Part shown: positions 9,300-17,140 of the stretch, in pieces
Layout of the letters: every line of letters begins with the position of its first letter
How positions within the stretch are numbered: position 1 is the stretch's first letter
Program-made: the position numbers and the translations under genes
The notes under the pieces: model-generated
The model's input: only the letters and a program-made list of their open reading frames with translations
The model's database searches: none
What the model was told of the DNA's origin: nothing
Source of the DNA: JANSYL01 sp965229695
GTDB lineage: Bacteria > Pseudomonadota > Alphaproteobacteria > Rhodobacterales > Rhodobacteraceae
DNA: 64,000 bases
Direction: 5' to 3'
NCBI GenBank assembly: GCA_965229695.1
Contig: OZ245921.1
Location: 3,286,001 to 3,350,000, forward strand

Positions 9300-10055
9300 A
9301 TGTTTGGAATTGACCTATTCGATGCATCGCTTTTGCCAGCGGTTCTGGTTGCGCTGACGGCGGGTGTGCTGAGCTTTCTCAGCCCGTGTGTGTTGCCGAT
9401 TGTGCCGCCCTATTTGGCCTATATGGGCGGCATCACGATGAATGAGATCGAGACCGAGGCCCAAACCGCCCGCAAAAAGGCGATGATGCCCGCGGCGTTT
9501 TTTGTCTTGGGGTTGTCGACGGTCTTTGTCTTTCTTGGTTTCACAGCCTCGATATTCGGTCAGTTTTTCCTGCAAAATCAGATACTCCTGGCACAAATCT
9601 CAGGGGCTGTGATCATTGTGTTCGGCCTGCATTTCCTGGGTCTGTTTCGCATCCCCATCTTGGATCGGGAGGCGCGGATTGATGCAGGCGACCGGGGCGG
9701 GTCGTCTTTTGGTGCTTATGTGCTCGGCCTGGCCTTCGCCTTTGGCTGGACGCCCTGCATCGGGCCGCAACTGGGCGCGATCCTGTCCATGGCGGCGACC
9801 GAATCCAGCGTTGAACGGGGCACGGTCCTGCTTGGGGTTTATGCGATTGGCCTGGGCATCCCGTTTCTTCTGGCAGCCGCGTTTATCGACCGTGCGATGG
9901 GCATGATGAACCGGATGAAGCGCCACATGAAAACCATCGAACGCGCCATGGGTGTGCTTTTGGTCGGCGTCGGCGTCGCGCTGATGACGGGGGCGTTTTC
10001 GGCATTTGCCTTCTGGCTTCTCGAAACCTTCCCGGCCTTGGGGCTTTTGGGCTGA
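9300..10055 (+). CDS. ccdA: Cytochrome c biogenesis protein CcdA
   Basis: 251 residues, about six membrane helices. The conserved first helix TAGVLSFLSPCVLPIVPPYL contains one redox Cys, and the fourth helix FAFGWTPCIGPQLGAIL the second. The protein relays electrons from cytoplasmic thioredoxin across the inner membrane to periplasmic apocytochrome reductases such as CcmG/CycY. I choose the ATG at 9300, with AAGG upstream, over a GTG at 9264 which adds 12 hydrophilic residues. Divergent from the TusA-like gene. Confidence 0.9.
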   Translation: MFGIDLFDASLLPAVLVALTAGVLSFLSPCVLPIVPPYLAYMGGITMNEIETEAQTARKKAMMPAAFFVLGLSTVFVFLGFTASIFGQFFLQNQILLAQISGAVIIVFGLHFLGLFRIPILDREARIDAGDRGGSSFGAYVLGLAFAFGWTPCIGPQLGAILSMAATESSVERGTVLLGVYAIGLGIPFLLAAAFIDRAMGMMNRMKRHMKTIERAMGVLLVGVGVALMTGAFSAFAFWLLETFPALGLLG

Positions 10056-10098
10056 AATTCGCCTTCTGAGCGCCGGATTTTCCCGTTAGCCTGATGCC

Positions 10099-11373
10099 AT
10101 GAGCCGGGCAGAGACAGGGCAGGTACGCAAACGGCGGGTGATGTATATCCCCGGCTATGACCCCGTGCCGCCCCGCAAATATCGCGAACGCTATCGGCGC
10201 GAGGCCGCCGAGCAGGCGCGGATTTCCGGCTATGAGATTTCGCTTGGCCCGAAGCAGGGCTATGGGCGTTTTGCCTGGCATGTCACCGCAAAGATCGAGG
10301 ACTCACGCTCAGAAGCTGAGATGGAAGTGATGTATTGGGCCGACATCGTGCGCGGCTCGATGGATCAGGGGATTTGGGGCACTTACGGGCAATTGGCACG
10401 CACCGCTTGGGCCTATATCGTTTCGGGTGCCTTGTTTCGGCTGATGCAGCTGCGCAAGGGGCCGGTGATTGCAGCGCTTTACCCGGTGGTGGTCTTGCTT
10501 TTGCAACTTGCGCTATCGGTCGCGGCAGGTCTGGGCGCGGCCTGGGGGTTTTATGCAGGAACCGATTGGCTGCTTTATTTGATCGAAGGGGATGTCTTCC
10601 CCACACAATCCTTTGCGGTGGTTCGTGCCTGGTCGGGCCTGTTGGTGATCGCACCTTTGGTGGCCTGGGCCTTGTTGCGCTGGTTCAAGAAACGCGACCA
10701 TCTTTTGGCCTGGTATTTGATGCATGACTACGCGTTTTCGGCGCAGTTGAACGGGGCATATCCCCCGGCGCAGGAGGCGCGGATGGCCGAATTTGCCGAC
10801 CGGATCGCCGATGCAATGCGCTCCGACGCCGATGAGGTGCTGATCGTCGGACATTCCTCGGGCGCGTATATCGCCGTCTCGATCCTGGCCGATCTGATGC
10901 GCGCGGGGCGCTTGCCCGGTGATGGACCCGCGCTTGGCCTTTTGACCCTGGGCCATGTGGTGCCGATGGTCAGCTTTCTGCCCAAGGCTGCGCGGTTGCG
11001 GGGGGATTTGGCCTATCTCTCAACCCAGGATGGGCTGACTTGGGTCGATGTCACTGCGCCCGGCGACGGCTGTTCCTTCGCGCTTTGTGATCCGGTTGCC
11101 GTTTCAGGTGTCGCCCCCGAAGGTAAGCGCTGGCCCTTGGTGATTTCCGCCGCCTATAGCCAAACGCTTAGCCCCAAACGCCAGGCCGAATTGAAATGGC
11201 GCTTGTTCGAGCTGCATTTCCAATATCTCAACGCCTTTGATCAGCCGGGTGATTACGACTATTTCCGCATCACAGCAGGCCCGATGACCCTGGCGGAGCG
11301 GTTCAAAACCCGCGCCCCGTCGAAAAGCCGGATTGAGGCCCCCGTGAACCGATTTACCGATACCGCCGCATGA
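10099..11373 (+). CDS. Membrane-anchored alpha/beta-hydrolase-like protein
   Basis: 424 residues. The N-terminal region begins RRVMYIPGYDPVPPRKYRERY, like the first strand and oxyanion region of a lipase. Two membrane helices follow (~residues 130-155 and ~175-200). The block VLIVGHSSGAYIAVSIL (~residue 250) has the nucleophile elbow GHSSG. The domain is thus split by a membrane insertion. The stop overlaps the ATG of the cytochrome P450 gene (ATGA), so the two are probably made together. A second protein of similar design is encoded at 51814-52938. Substrate unknown; lipid or ester hydrolysis is an inference from the fold. Confidence 0.72.
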   Translation: MSRAETGQVRKRRVMYIPGYDPVPPRKYRERYRREAAEQARISGYEISLGPKQGYGRFAWHVTAKIEDSRSEAEMEVMYWADIVRGSMDQGIWGTYGQLARTAWAYIVSGALFRLMQLRKGPVIAALYPVVVLLLQLALSVAAGLGAAWGFYAGTDWLLYLIEGDVFPTQSFAVVRAWSGLLVIAPLVAWALLRWFKKRDHLLAWYLMHDYAFSAQLNGAYPPAQEARMAEFADRIADAMRSDADEVLIVGHSSGAYIAVSILADLMRAGRLPGDGPALGLLTLGHVVPMVSFLPKAARLRGDLAYLSTQDGLTWVDVTAPGDGCSFALCDPVAVSGVAPEGKRWPLVISAAYSQTLSPKRQAELKWRLFELHFQYLNAFDQPGDYDYFRITAGPMTLAERFKTRAPSKSRIEAPVNRFTDTAA

Positions 11374-12722
11374 CCGATCTGCCGCCCAAACCCCCGGCGC
11401 GCCAAGATCGCGTTTCGCTCTGGCGCTATATGCGGCTCTTTCGGCAGGATATCTTATCGGCCCAACCCGCACGGCTCTACCGCGCTTGGATGGCCGAGTT
11501 TCGCACGCCGTTTTTCCGCTCTTACCTGGTGAACCAGCCAGATCTGGTGGATGAGGTTTTAAAGGCGCGCCCGATGGATTTTCCGAAATCCGACCGGGTG
11601 GGTGAAGGGCTGCGCCCGCTTTTGGGCAACTCGGTTTTTCTGACCAATGGTGAGACCTGGCTGCGGCAGCGGCGCATGATCGATCCGGCCTTTGAGGGGG
11701 GGCGGCTGCGCGATACCTTTCCAGCGATGTGGGCGGCGGGCCAATCGGCGGTGCGGCGCTTGGCGGCGGGTCCGGTCGAAATCGAAGAACAGATGAGCCA
11801 TGCGGCAGCGGATGTGATTTTCCGCACGCTCTTCTCGATTCCGATCGAGGATGAGATCGCCACCCAGGTGTTCCATGAATTCCGCGCCTATCAGCGCACG
11901 CAGCCGATTTTGAATGCCGCCGCCTTTCTGCCGCTGCCCCGTTGGATGCCACGCGGACACCGGGCAAAAACCCGTGCAGCCGCCCGATCCATCCGGGGCT
12001 TGATCACGCGGCTTGTCACGGCCCGCATGGCTGAGATTGAGGTTGGCACCGCCCCAGATGATCTGGCGACCAAAATCATGACCACGCGCGATCCGGTGGA
12101 TGGCGAGCGCTTCAGCATCGAAGAGATGGTCGATCAAGTCGCGATTTTCTTTCTTGCCGGGCATGAAACCAGCGCCAGCGCCTTGGCCTGGACGCTGTAT
12201 TTGCTAGCGACGCATCCCGATTGGCAGGCGCGTGTCGCGGCTGAAGCGGCGGATGTGCTTGGGGCCGAGCCGGATTTCGCCGCTGTGTCAAAGCTGAAAA
12301 TCGCGCGGGATGTGTTTCGGGAGGCGCTGCGTCTTTACCCGCCCGTGCCGATGATGGTGCGCGAAACCACCTGCCCGGAGCATTTTCGCAACCGCGATCT
12401 GCGCAAGGGCAGCCAGATCGTGCTGTCACCCTGGCATTTGCACCGGCATGAACGGCTTTGGGACAATCCCGATGGGTTCGACCCAGCCCGCTGGCAGACC
12501 GAAAATGGCAAACGCTGCCAGCGCGAGGCCTATATGCCGTTTTCCGCCGGTGCGCGGGTCTGTACTGGCGCAGGGTTTGCGATGGTGGAAGGGCCGCTTT
12601 TGCTGGCCATGGTGATGCGCGCGTTTCAGGCCGCACCGGTGGCGGGTAAAGTGCCGGTGCCGGTGGCCTATCTTACGGTGCGGGCACGGGACGGGATCTG
12701 GTTGGACCTGCAGGATCGGTGA
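11370..12722 (+). CDS. Cytochrome P450
   Basis: 450 residues. The I-helix oxygen-binding motif AGHETS (in FLAGHETSASALAWTLY), the ExxR motif EALRLYPP and the heme loop FSAGARVCTGAGFA, with ligand Cys398, are all intact. No membrane anchor or fused reductase, so it is a soluble bacterial monooxygenase that needs separate redox partners; none is encoded nearby. It overlaps the upstream hydrolase gene by four bases. The sequence resembles the CYP102/CYP4-like fatty-acid group more than camphor-type enzymes, but I cannot place the family surely. Confidence 0.9.
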   Translation: MTDLPPKPPARQDRVSLWRYMRLFRQDILSAQPARLYRAWMAEFRTPFFRSYLVNQPDLVDEVLKARPMDFPKSDRVGEGLRPLLGNSVFLTNGETWLRQRRMIDPAFEGGRLRDTFPAMWAAGQSAVRRLAAGPVEIEEQMSHAAADVIFRTLFSIPIEDEIATQVFHEFRAYQRTQPILNAAAFLPLPRWMPRGHRAKTRAAARSIRGLITRLVTARMAEIEVGTAPDDLATKIMTTRDPVDGERFSIEEMVDQVAIFFLAGHETSASALAWTLYLLATHPDWQARVAAEAADVLGAEPDFAAVSKLKIARDVFREALRLYPPVPMMVRETTCPEHFRNRDLRKGSQIVLSPWHLHRHERLWDNPDGFDPARWQTENGKRCQREAYMPFSAGARVCTGAGFAMVEGPLLLAMVMRAFQAAPVAGKVPVPVAYLTVRARDGIWLDLQDR

Positions 12723-12723
12723 C

Positions 12724-12820
12724 GGAATTCTCGCGAATTCCGGGCGGAAAACCGCGTTTTCCTTTGGACCTTGGCCGCAAGGGAATTCGCGAGAATTCCA
12801 CCCGGAAAACGCGGTTTTCC
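12724..12820. repeat. Two-unit composite palindromic repeat
   Basis: Two 39-base units (12724-12762 and 12782-12820), 19 bases apart. Each is a palindrome with GGAATTC/GAATTCC arms around a 4-base centre, a 4-base linker, then a palindrome with GGAAAAC/GTTTTCC arms around a 3-base centre. The centres are reverse-complemented between units (TCGC/GCGA and CGC/GCG). The pair fills the gap between the P450 stop and the stop of the convergent 76-residue gene. A diverged third copy is at 19906-19936. Confidence 0.85.
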
Positions 12821-12822
12821 GG

Positions 12823-13053
12823 CTAGCGCACGATGCGCACCGGTTCTCGATTGCAAAAGATCACCATTTGTCCGGCGTTTTCGACCGCTCGAAACCCGCG
12901 CCGGTTCAGCTCTGACACAAACGCATCGCGGCCCACATAGCGGTCGATATCGCGCAGATTGCGGCGGATGATCTTGCCATCGCGCACGGCTTTGGCACCG
13001 AAGACGTCGGCCATGTAGGCGGTGGCGGAATCATAGGGATGACGGATCGGCAT
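12823..13053 (-). CDS. Conserved small protein, function unknown
   Basis: 76 residues, basic, no signal or membrane segment. I recall closely similar small proteins in other Rhodobacteraceae, sometimes misnamed phosphoribosylanthranilate isomerase; nothing here supports that enzyme. There is no clear Shine-Dalgarno before the ATG. It is the third and last gene after the DUF4169 and RHH genes, 35 bases behind the latter. It ends two bases from the palindromic repeat. Conserved-looking composition (RHPYDSATAYMADVFGAKAV start) argues it is real. Confidence 0.7.
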   Translation of the reverse strand: MPIRHPYDSATAYMADVFGAKAVRDGKIIRRNLRDIDRYVGRDAFVSELNRRGFRAVENAGQMVIFCNREPVRIVR

Positions 13054-13088
13054 GGGGTCAAGCTTGCGGTGTTTTGATTAACGGGCGG

Positions 13089-13310
13089 TTATCTTCCCTC
13101 TTTCACCTCATTCAACACAAACACCCGGATCGCGGCGGCCAGGCCCGAGGACAGCCCGCGCGCCGCATCGATTTCAGCAATCAACGCATTCACCGATTGC
13201 CCGCGGTCCTCAGCCAGGCGTTGAACCTCCTGCCAAAACGCATCCTCCAGCGAGACCGAGGTCCGGTGCCCACGCAATGTCAGCGAGTGCTTTCTAGGCC
13301 GTCCGCTCAT
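13089..13310 (-). CDS. Ribbon-helix-helix domain protein
   Basis: 73 residues. The strand SLTLRGHRTSVSLEDAFWQ and helices RLAEDRGQSVNALIAEID fit a ribbon-helix-helix DNA-binding fold of the RHH_4 type common in alphaproteobacteria. It overlaps the upstream DUF4169 gene by four bases (ATGA), so the two are co-translated. Target unknown. Confidence 0.78.
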   Translation of the reverse strand: MSGRPRKHSLTLRGHRTSVSLEDAFWQEVQRLAEDRGQSVNALIAEIDAARGLSSGLAAAIRVFVLNEVKEGR

Positions 13311-13492
13311 TCCGGGTCACGATCCCGGAAATGACCTTGGATCAGGTGCTCGGCCTTTTGCGCTTGTTTGGTCTCGGCCTCGACTTGCGCTTTGCTGCGC
13401 CCATGTTTGGCGGCGCGGGCCGTCGCCTCAGCGCGCGCCTCCTCTCGGGCGCGTTGCTTGCGGGCTTGGCGCAGGTTCACGATCTTTGCCAC
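13307..13492 (-). CDS. DUF4169 family small protein
   Basis: 61 residues, highly charged, helical, starting VAKIVNLRQARKQRAREEA and containing the AAKHGRSKAQ segment typical of DUF4169. The GTG at 13492 is chosen because GGGGGA lies seven bases before it; an ATG at 13513 has no good ribosome site. First gene of a three-gene unit with the RHH protein and the 76-residue protein. Function unknown; the family often sits near fumC, as here. Confidence 0.78.
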   Translation of the reverse strand: MAKIVNLRQARKQRAREEARAEATARAAKHGRSKAQVEAETKQAQKAEHLIQGHFRDRDPE

Positions 13493-13539
13493 GGGCGCAT
13501 CCCCCAAAATCATCGAAAATTGTGGTAAAGTCTCGCGGT

Positions 13540-13556
13540 GGTCCGGTCAACGGACC
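13540..13556. other. Short inverted repeat upstream of the 13604 gene
   Basis: GGTCCG / CGGACC arms around five bases lie in the divergent gap between the DUF4169 gene and the 104-residue gene. It could be an operator or a short hairpin in the 5' leader. Confidence 0.3.
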
Positions 13557-13603
13557 CGCTCCAAACCTATCGCAGCAGGGGGCAATGCGAAGGGAGTAGG
13601 GGG

Positions 13604-13918
13604 ATGATGATCGCCCGATGGCATTTTGAAGCGCGCTTTGGATACAAGGCCGCCGCTTTAGAGCTGATCAAACAATGGAACGCCGAGATTGGCAGCCAAA
13701 CCGATATTGATATGAGCGCGGCGCGCATCACAACAGGCTCAGTGGGCGCGAAAGAAAGCCATGTGGAGGTCGAGTTTCCCATTGCGGACCTCAGCGCGCT
13801 GCAGGGGTTTTTCGACAAGATCGCAACGATCCAGATGCACGAGGATTGGGGGCCACGCATGGGGGAGGTGATTGTCTCAGGCTCCACCCATTGGCAGGTG
13901 CATCGCGTGATCGAATAG
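13604..13918 (+). CDS. Hypothetical protein, possible ferredoxin-like alpha-beta fold
   Basis: 104 residues starting MMIARWHFEARFGYKAAALEL; the AGGGGG ribosome site is directly upstream. The pattern of alternating strands and helices, with a helix rich in E/K after the first strand and paired strands near the end, resembles small dimeric alpha-beta-barrel proteins, but I see no catalytic residues and cannot name a family. It stands alone between two convergent minus-strand units. Confidence 0.6.
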   Translation: MMIARWHFEARFGYKAAALELIKQWNAEIGSQTDIDMSAARITTGSVGAKESHVEVEFPIADLSALQGFFDKIATIQMHEDWGPRMGEVIVSGSTHWQVHRVIE

Positions 13919-13952
13919 CGCGGGCGGCCCAGGCGGTGCCGGGCCACCCGCG
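13919..13952. terminator. Bidirectional hairpin between convergent genes
   Basis: A 12-bp stem with one mismatch (cgcgggcggccc / gggccacccgcg) lies between the stop of the 104-residue gene and the stop of fumC. There is no T-run on either side, so it may be a barrier or mRNA stabiliser rather than a classic terminator. Confidence 0.5.
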
Positions 13953-13960
13953 GGCGTTGC

Positions 13961-15349
13961 TTACTTCGGGCCGATCATGGTTTCGGGGCGGACAACCCGA
14001 TCAAAGGTTTCTTCGTCCACAAAGCCCAAGCCAATAGCCTCCTCCTTCAAGGTGGTGCCGTTCTTATGGGCGGTCTTGGCGACCGTTGTGGCGTTGTCAT
14101 AGCCAATGGTCGGCGCAAGCGCGGTGACCAGCATCAGCGACTCGTTCATGATCTTTTCGATGCGCTGGGTGTTGGCTTGAATGCCCACCACACAATTGTC
14201 GGTGAAGGCCACACACGCATCGCCGATCAACTGCATGGATTGCAGCACGTTATAGGCCATCATGGGCTTATAGACGTTCAGCTCAAAATGCCCCTGGCTG
14301 CCAGCAAAGCCCACCGCCGCGTCATTGCCGATCACATGGGCGCAGACTTGGGTCAGCGCCTCACACTGGGTGGGGTTCACCTTGCCCGGCATGATCGAAG
14401 AGCCGGGTTCGTTTTCCGGCAACATCAACTCGCCCAAGCCGCAGCGCGGCCCCGAGCCAAGCAGGCGGATGTCATTGGCGATTTTGAACAGCGCCGCGGC
14501 GGTTGCCTTAAGCGCGCCCGACATCGCAACCATGGCATCATGACCGGCCAGCGCCTCGAACTTATTGGGTGCGGTGACAAAGGGCAGGCCAGTGATCCGC
14601 GCCATATTGGCCGCAACCTCTTCGCCCCATCCGACGGGGGAGTTCAGGCCCGTGCCCACGGCGGTGCCGCCTTGGGCCAGTTCATAGATATCACCCAGCG
14701 CGGCTTCGACCCGTTCGATGCTTTTCTTGACCTGATGGGCATAGCCGGAAAACTCCTGCGCGAGCGTCAGGGGGGTGGCATCCATCGTATGGGTGCGGCC
14801 AATTTTGATGATGCCGTCGAACTCGGCCACTTTGGCCTCCAACGCGGCATGCAGCTTTTTCAGGCCCGGCAGGGTCACATCCCGCGCCGTCATCGCAGTG
14901 GCGATGTGCATGGCGGTGGGGAAGGTATCGTTCGACGACTGCCCCATATTGCAGTGATCGTTCGGGTGAACGGGCGATTTCGACCCAATTTCACCGCCCA
15001 GAATTTCAATGGCGCGGTTGGCGATCACCTCATTGGCGTTCATGTTCGATTGTGTGCCCGAGCCGGTCTGCCACACAACAAGGGGGAAGTTGTCATCGAG
15101 CTTGCCGTCGATGACCTCCTGTGCGGCTTCGATCATCGCTTCGCCCAGACCATCAAGCTTACCGGCTTTGAAGTTGGCTTCGGCGCAGGCGCGTTTGATG
15201 ACGCCCAGTGCACGCACAATGGCCACAGGCTGCTTTTCCCAACCGATGGGAAAGTTCATGATTGATCGCTGGGTCTGCGCGCCCCAATACTTGTCGGTGG
15301 GAACCTCTAGGGGGCCAAAGCTGTCGGTTTCAGTGCGGGTGGCGGTCAT
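13961..15349 (-). CDS. fumC: Class II fumarate hydratase
   Basis: 462 residues, the usual length. The fumarase/aspartase signature GSSIMPGKVNP is present with its catalytic Ser loop, and the N-terminal GPLEVPTDKYWGAQTQRS and GSGTQSNMN, SSNDTFP blocks are intact. It hydrates fumarate to malate in the TCA cycle as an iron-independent tetramer. GGAGGG is well placed before the ATG. It may be co-transcribed after sspB and the methyltransferase-like gene, although spacing of ~80-130 bases allows its own promoter. Confidence 0.97.
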   Translation of the reverse strand: MTATRTETDSFGPLEVPTDKYWGAQTQRSIMNFPIGWEKQPVAIVRALGVIKRACAEANFKAGKLDGLGEAMIEAAQEVIDGKLDDNFPLVVWQTGSGTQSNMNANEVIANRAIEILGGEIGSKSPVHPNDHCNMGQSSNDTFPTAMHIATAMTARDVTLPGLKKLHAALEAKVAEFDGIIKIGRTHTMDATPLTLAQEFSGYAHQVKKSIERVEAALGDIYELAQGGTAVGTGLNSPVGWGEEVAANMARITGLPFVTAPNKFEALAGHDAMVAMSGALKATAAALFKIANDIRLLGSGPRCGLGELMLPENEPGSSIMPGKVNPTQCEALTQVCAHVIGNDAAVGFAGSQGHFELNVYKPMMAYNVLQSMQLIGDACVAFTDNCVVGIQANTQRIEKIMNESLMLVTALAPTIGYDNATTVAKTAHKNGTTLKEEAIGLGFVDEETFDRVVRPETMIGPK

Positions 15350-15427
15350 CTCAAATCCCTCCGGTATGCGGTTGTATGCCGTTTATCCGGCGCGACCGGG
15401 CAGGGCAACGGAATCAATTGGCGCAGG

Positions 15428-15988
15428 TCAGGCCGTTTGCCGAAACCGGTAAACCCGCGCGGGCGGCATATTCCACCAAATCTTATGCGACCGACGCCAA
15501 GTCAGGCCAAGCTCTTCCCGCACGGTTTTGGCGACGGGCGGTTTCGGGCCATAGGTGAACTGGACATAATCGCCGCCTGGTCGCACCTGTTTGACAAAAC
15601 CTGACAGGATCGCGCGTTGGAGGTCTAGCGGCATTGACAAAAGCGGCAGGCCCGACACCACGGCCTGCACCGGCCCAACGTCCAGATCGCCGCATTCGCC
15701 TGCGCTCATCTGATGCACATGCAGGCCCGGAAAGCGTACGCGCAGGCGGTCGCAAAACTCGGGGTTCATCTCAATCGAATGAAGCTGATCTGCGGGCAAG
15801 CCACGTGCCAAGATTGCGCGGGTGATATTGCCAGTGCCCGCCCCAAGCTCGATCACTGCGCCGCCATTGGGGTCAATCTCGGCCACCATTTCAGCGCAAA
15901 GAAAGCGAGAGGAGGGGGCCAGCGCCACAACCTGATGCGGTTTGCGAAGCAATTGGCCCATGAACAAGCCAAAATCACTGGACGACAT
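15428..15988 (-). CDS. PmtA-like SAM-dependent phospholipid N-methyltransferase
   Basis: 186 residues. SAM-binding motif I is VIELGAGTGNITRAIL; the downstream block AVVSGLPLLSMPLDLQ matches the motif seen in rRNA dimethylase-like phosphatidylethanolamine methyltransferases of the Rhodobacter PmtA type, and YVQFTYGPKPPV follows. Such enzymes convert phosphatidylethanolamine to phosphatidylcholine. I use the ATG of MSSSDFG, which has AGGGGGC upstream, rather than a start 22 codons earlier. A close paralogue with another lipid or rRNA substrate cannot be excluded. Confidence 0.75.
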   Translation of the reverse strand: MSSSDFGLFMGQLLRKPHQVVALAPSSRFLCAEMVAEIDPNGGAVIELGAGTGNITRAILARGLPADQLHSIEMNPEFCDRLRVRFPGLHVHQMSAGECGDLDVGPVQAVVSGLPLLSMPLDLQRAILSGFVKQVRPGGDYVQFTYGPKPPVAKTVREELGLTWRRSHKIWWNMPPARVYRFRQTA

Positions 15989-16120
15989 GTCTTGCCCCCT
16001 GTCGCGGTGCTGCACGCACCGCCGAACCCGATTTGCACAAGCTCGTCGCATCACCAGGGCGGAATTGCCAGCCTGGTGACATTGGTTCGGGCGCGCAACA
16101 TGGCCGCAGCCCGGATAATG

Positions 16121-16621
16121 TCAGTGGTTTTTGCGGAACCGATCCAGGCTGACGACCTCGGCATCATGGGTCGCGGGGGGCGGAACCTCGGCCTCTTCGT
16201 CGTCCGAGACGTCGTCGCCGGGGGAGGGGGGCTCATCCTCGGGCCCGTCATCGGGGGCATCGGTGCTTTCGAAGCGCAGGCCAAATTCCACCGAGGGGTC
16301 AACAAAGGTCAGGATGGAATCAAACGGCACGCGCAGCGGTTCTGGGCTGTCGCCAAAGTTCAGCGTGATCGAGAACCCGTCATCATCCACCTCTAGCCCA
16401 TCATACCAGTGCTGGATCACAATGGTCATTTCTTCAGGGTACCGATCGCGCAGCCAATCGGCGATGGCGACGCCATCCTGCGTGGTGTCGAAGGTGATGA
16501 AGAAATGGTGATCGCCGGGCAGGCCGCGTTCGGACACATCGGTCAGAACTGTTTGGATCAACCCACGCATGGCGTGGTGCATCAGGCGGCCATAAGCGAT
16601 GGTTTGTGACGGGTCGGACAT
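16121..16621 (-). CDS. sspB: SspB-family protein (ClpXP adaptor)
   Basis: 166 residues. The N-terminal domain (IAYGRLMHHAMRGLIQTVLTDV … HFFITFDT … HWYDGLEV) matches alphaproteobacterial SspB, which hands ssrA-tagged peptides to ClpX. The C-terminal ~50 residues are acidic and disordered and end in VVSLDRFRKNH, the expected ClpX-binding tail. The ssrA tag is itself encoded 1.5 kb upstream in this window. The ATG has no ribosome site; the terminator of the preceding gene runs to within two bases of it. Confidence 0.87.
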   Translation of the reverse strand: MSDPSQTIAYGRLMHHAMRGLIQTVLTDVSERGLPGDHHFFITFDTTQDGVAIADWLRDRYPEEMTIVIQHWYDGLEVDDDGFSITLNFGDSPEPLRVPFDSILTFVDPSVEFGLRFESTDAPDDGPEDEPPSPGDDVSDDEEAEVPPPATHDAEVVSLDRFRKNH

Positions 16622-16623
16622 GG

Positions 16624-16655
16624 AAAAAGGGGCACCCCAAACTGGTCTGCCCCTT
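16624..16655 (-). terminator. Rho-independent terminator abutting the sspB start codon
   Basis: On the minus strand an 8-bp stem (aaggggca / tgcccctt, 13-base loop) runs into TTTTT and then directly to the sspB ATG. It ends the DUF4345-like gene unit. Confidence 0.7.
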
Positions 16656-16689
16656 CACCATAGAAGATTCGTTTCGATTTAAAAGCGGA

Positions 16690-17058
16690 TCAGAAATTGG
16701 CGAGCACAAGCCAGGCCGCAAGCCCAGCTTCGACGCCAAAAAACGTCCAGCTTTGGCGCGAGGCCGCGTTGTCCCGGAAGATCGAGGTCACACGCCCAAT
16801 CGCCGCACCGCCATAGGCAAGCCCCAGGATCACCCAGGCCAGCGGCTCATTGATCATGATCGCGCCCAGGCCCATGCCCACAAACAGGCAGCCTGAGACC
16901 GCCGAAACCTCGGTATAGGCCATGTTGCTGGGGCCGGATTGAATATCAAGCTGCTGCATCGTCCAGCGCGGGGCCAGCCAGCCCAACATGCCCAAAACGA
17001 TGGTCGCAAGACCCACCGTCACGTTGATAAGATCGATGGCCGTCAATGCGCCAATCAT
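16690..17058 (-). CDS. Small four-helix membrane protein, DUF4345-like
   Basis: 122 residues with four predicted membrane helices (VTVGLATIVLGMLGWLAP; AVSGCLFVGMGLGAIMI; AWVILGLAYGGAAIGR; FFGVEAGLAAWLVLANF). The layout and the GR-x-x-SIFRD loop resemble the DUF4345 family. The ATG of MIGALTAIDL is chosen because GGAG lies eight bases before it. It follows the beta-lactamase gene on the same strand with 82 bases between. Function unknown. Confidence 0.68.
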   Translation of the reverse strand: MIGALTAIDLINVTVGLATIVLGMLGWLAPRWTMQQLDIQSGPSNMAYTEVSAVSGCLFVGMGLGAIMINEPLAWVILGLAYGGAAIGRVTSIFRDNAASRQSWTFFGVEAGLAAWLVLANF

Positions 17059-17140
17059 CCTGCAAACTCCAAAAAAGTCAGGTTGTTCACCCAGTAAACG
17101 TTTGCCAGGGGAGATTGGATCACTTGCAGATGAAAAAATA

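Noticed and set aside
13089..13492. Toxin-antitoxin pair made of the RHH and DUF4169 genes
   Set aside because: DUF4169 is not a known toxin and the pair is common near fumC, so I keep this only as a weak idea.
14066..15265. Plus-strand frame of 399 codons
   Set aside because: It is the antisense shadow of fumC.
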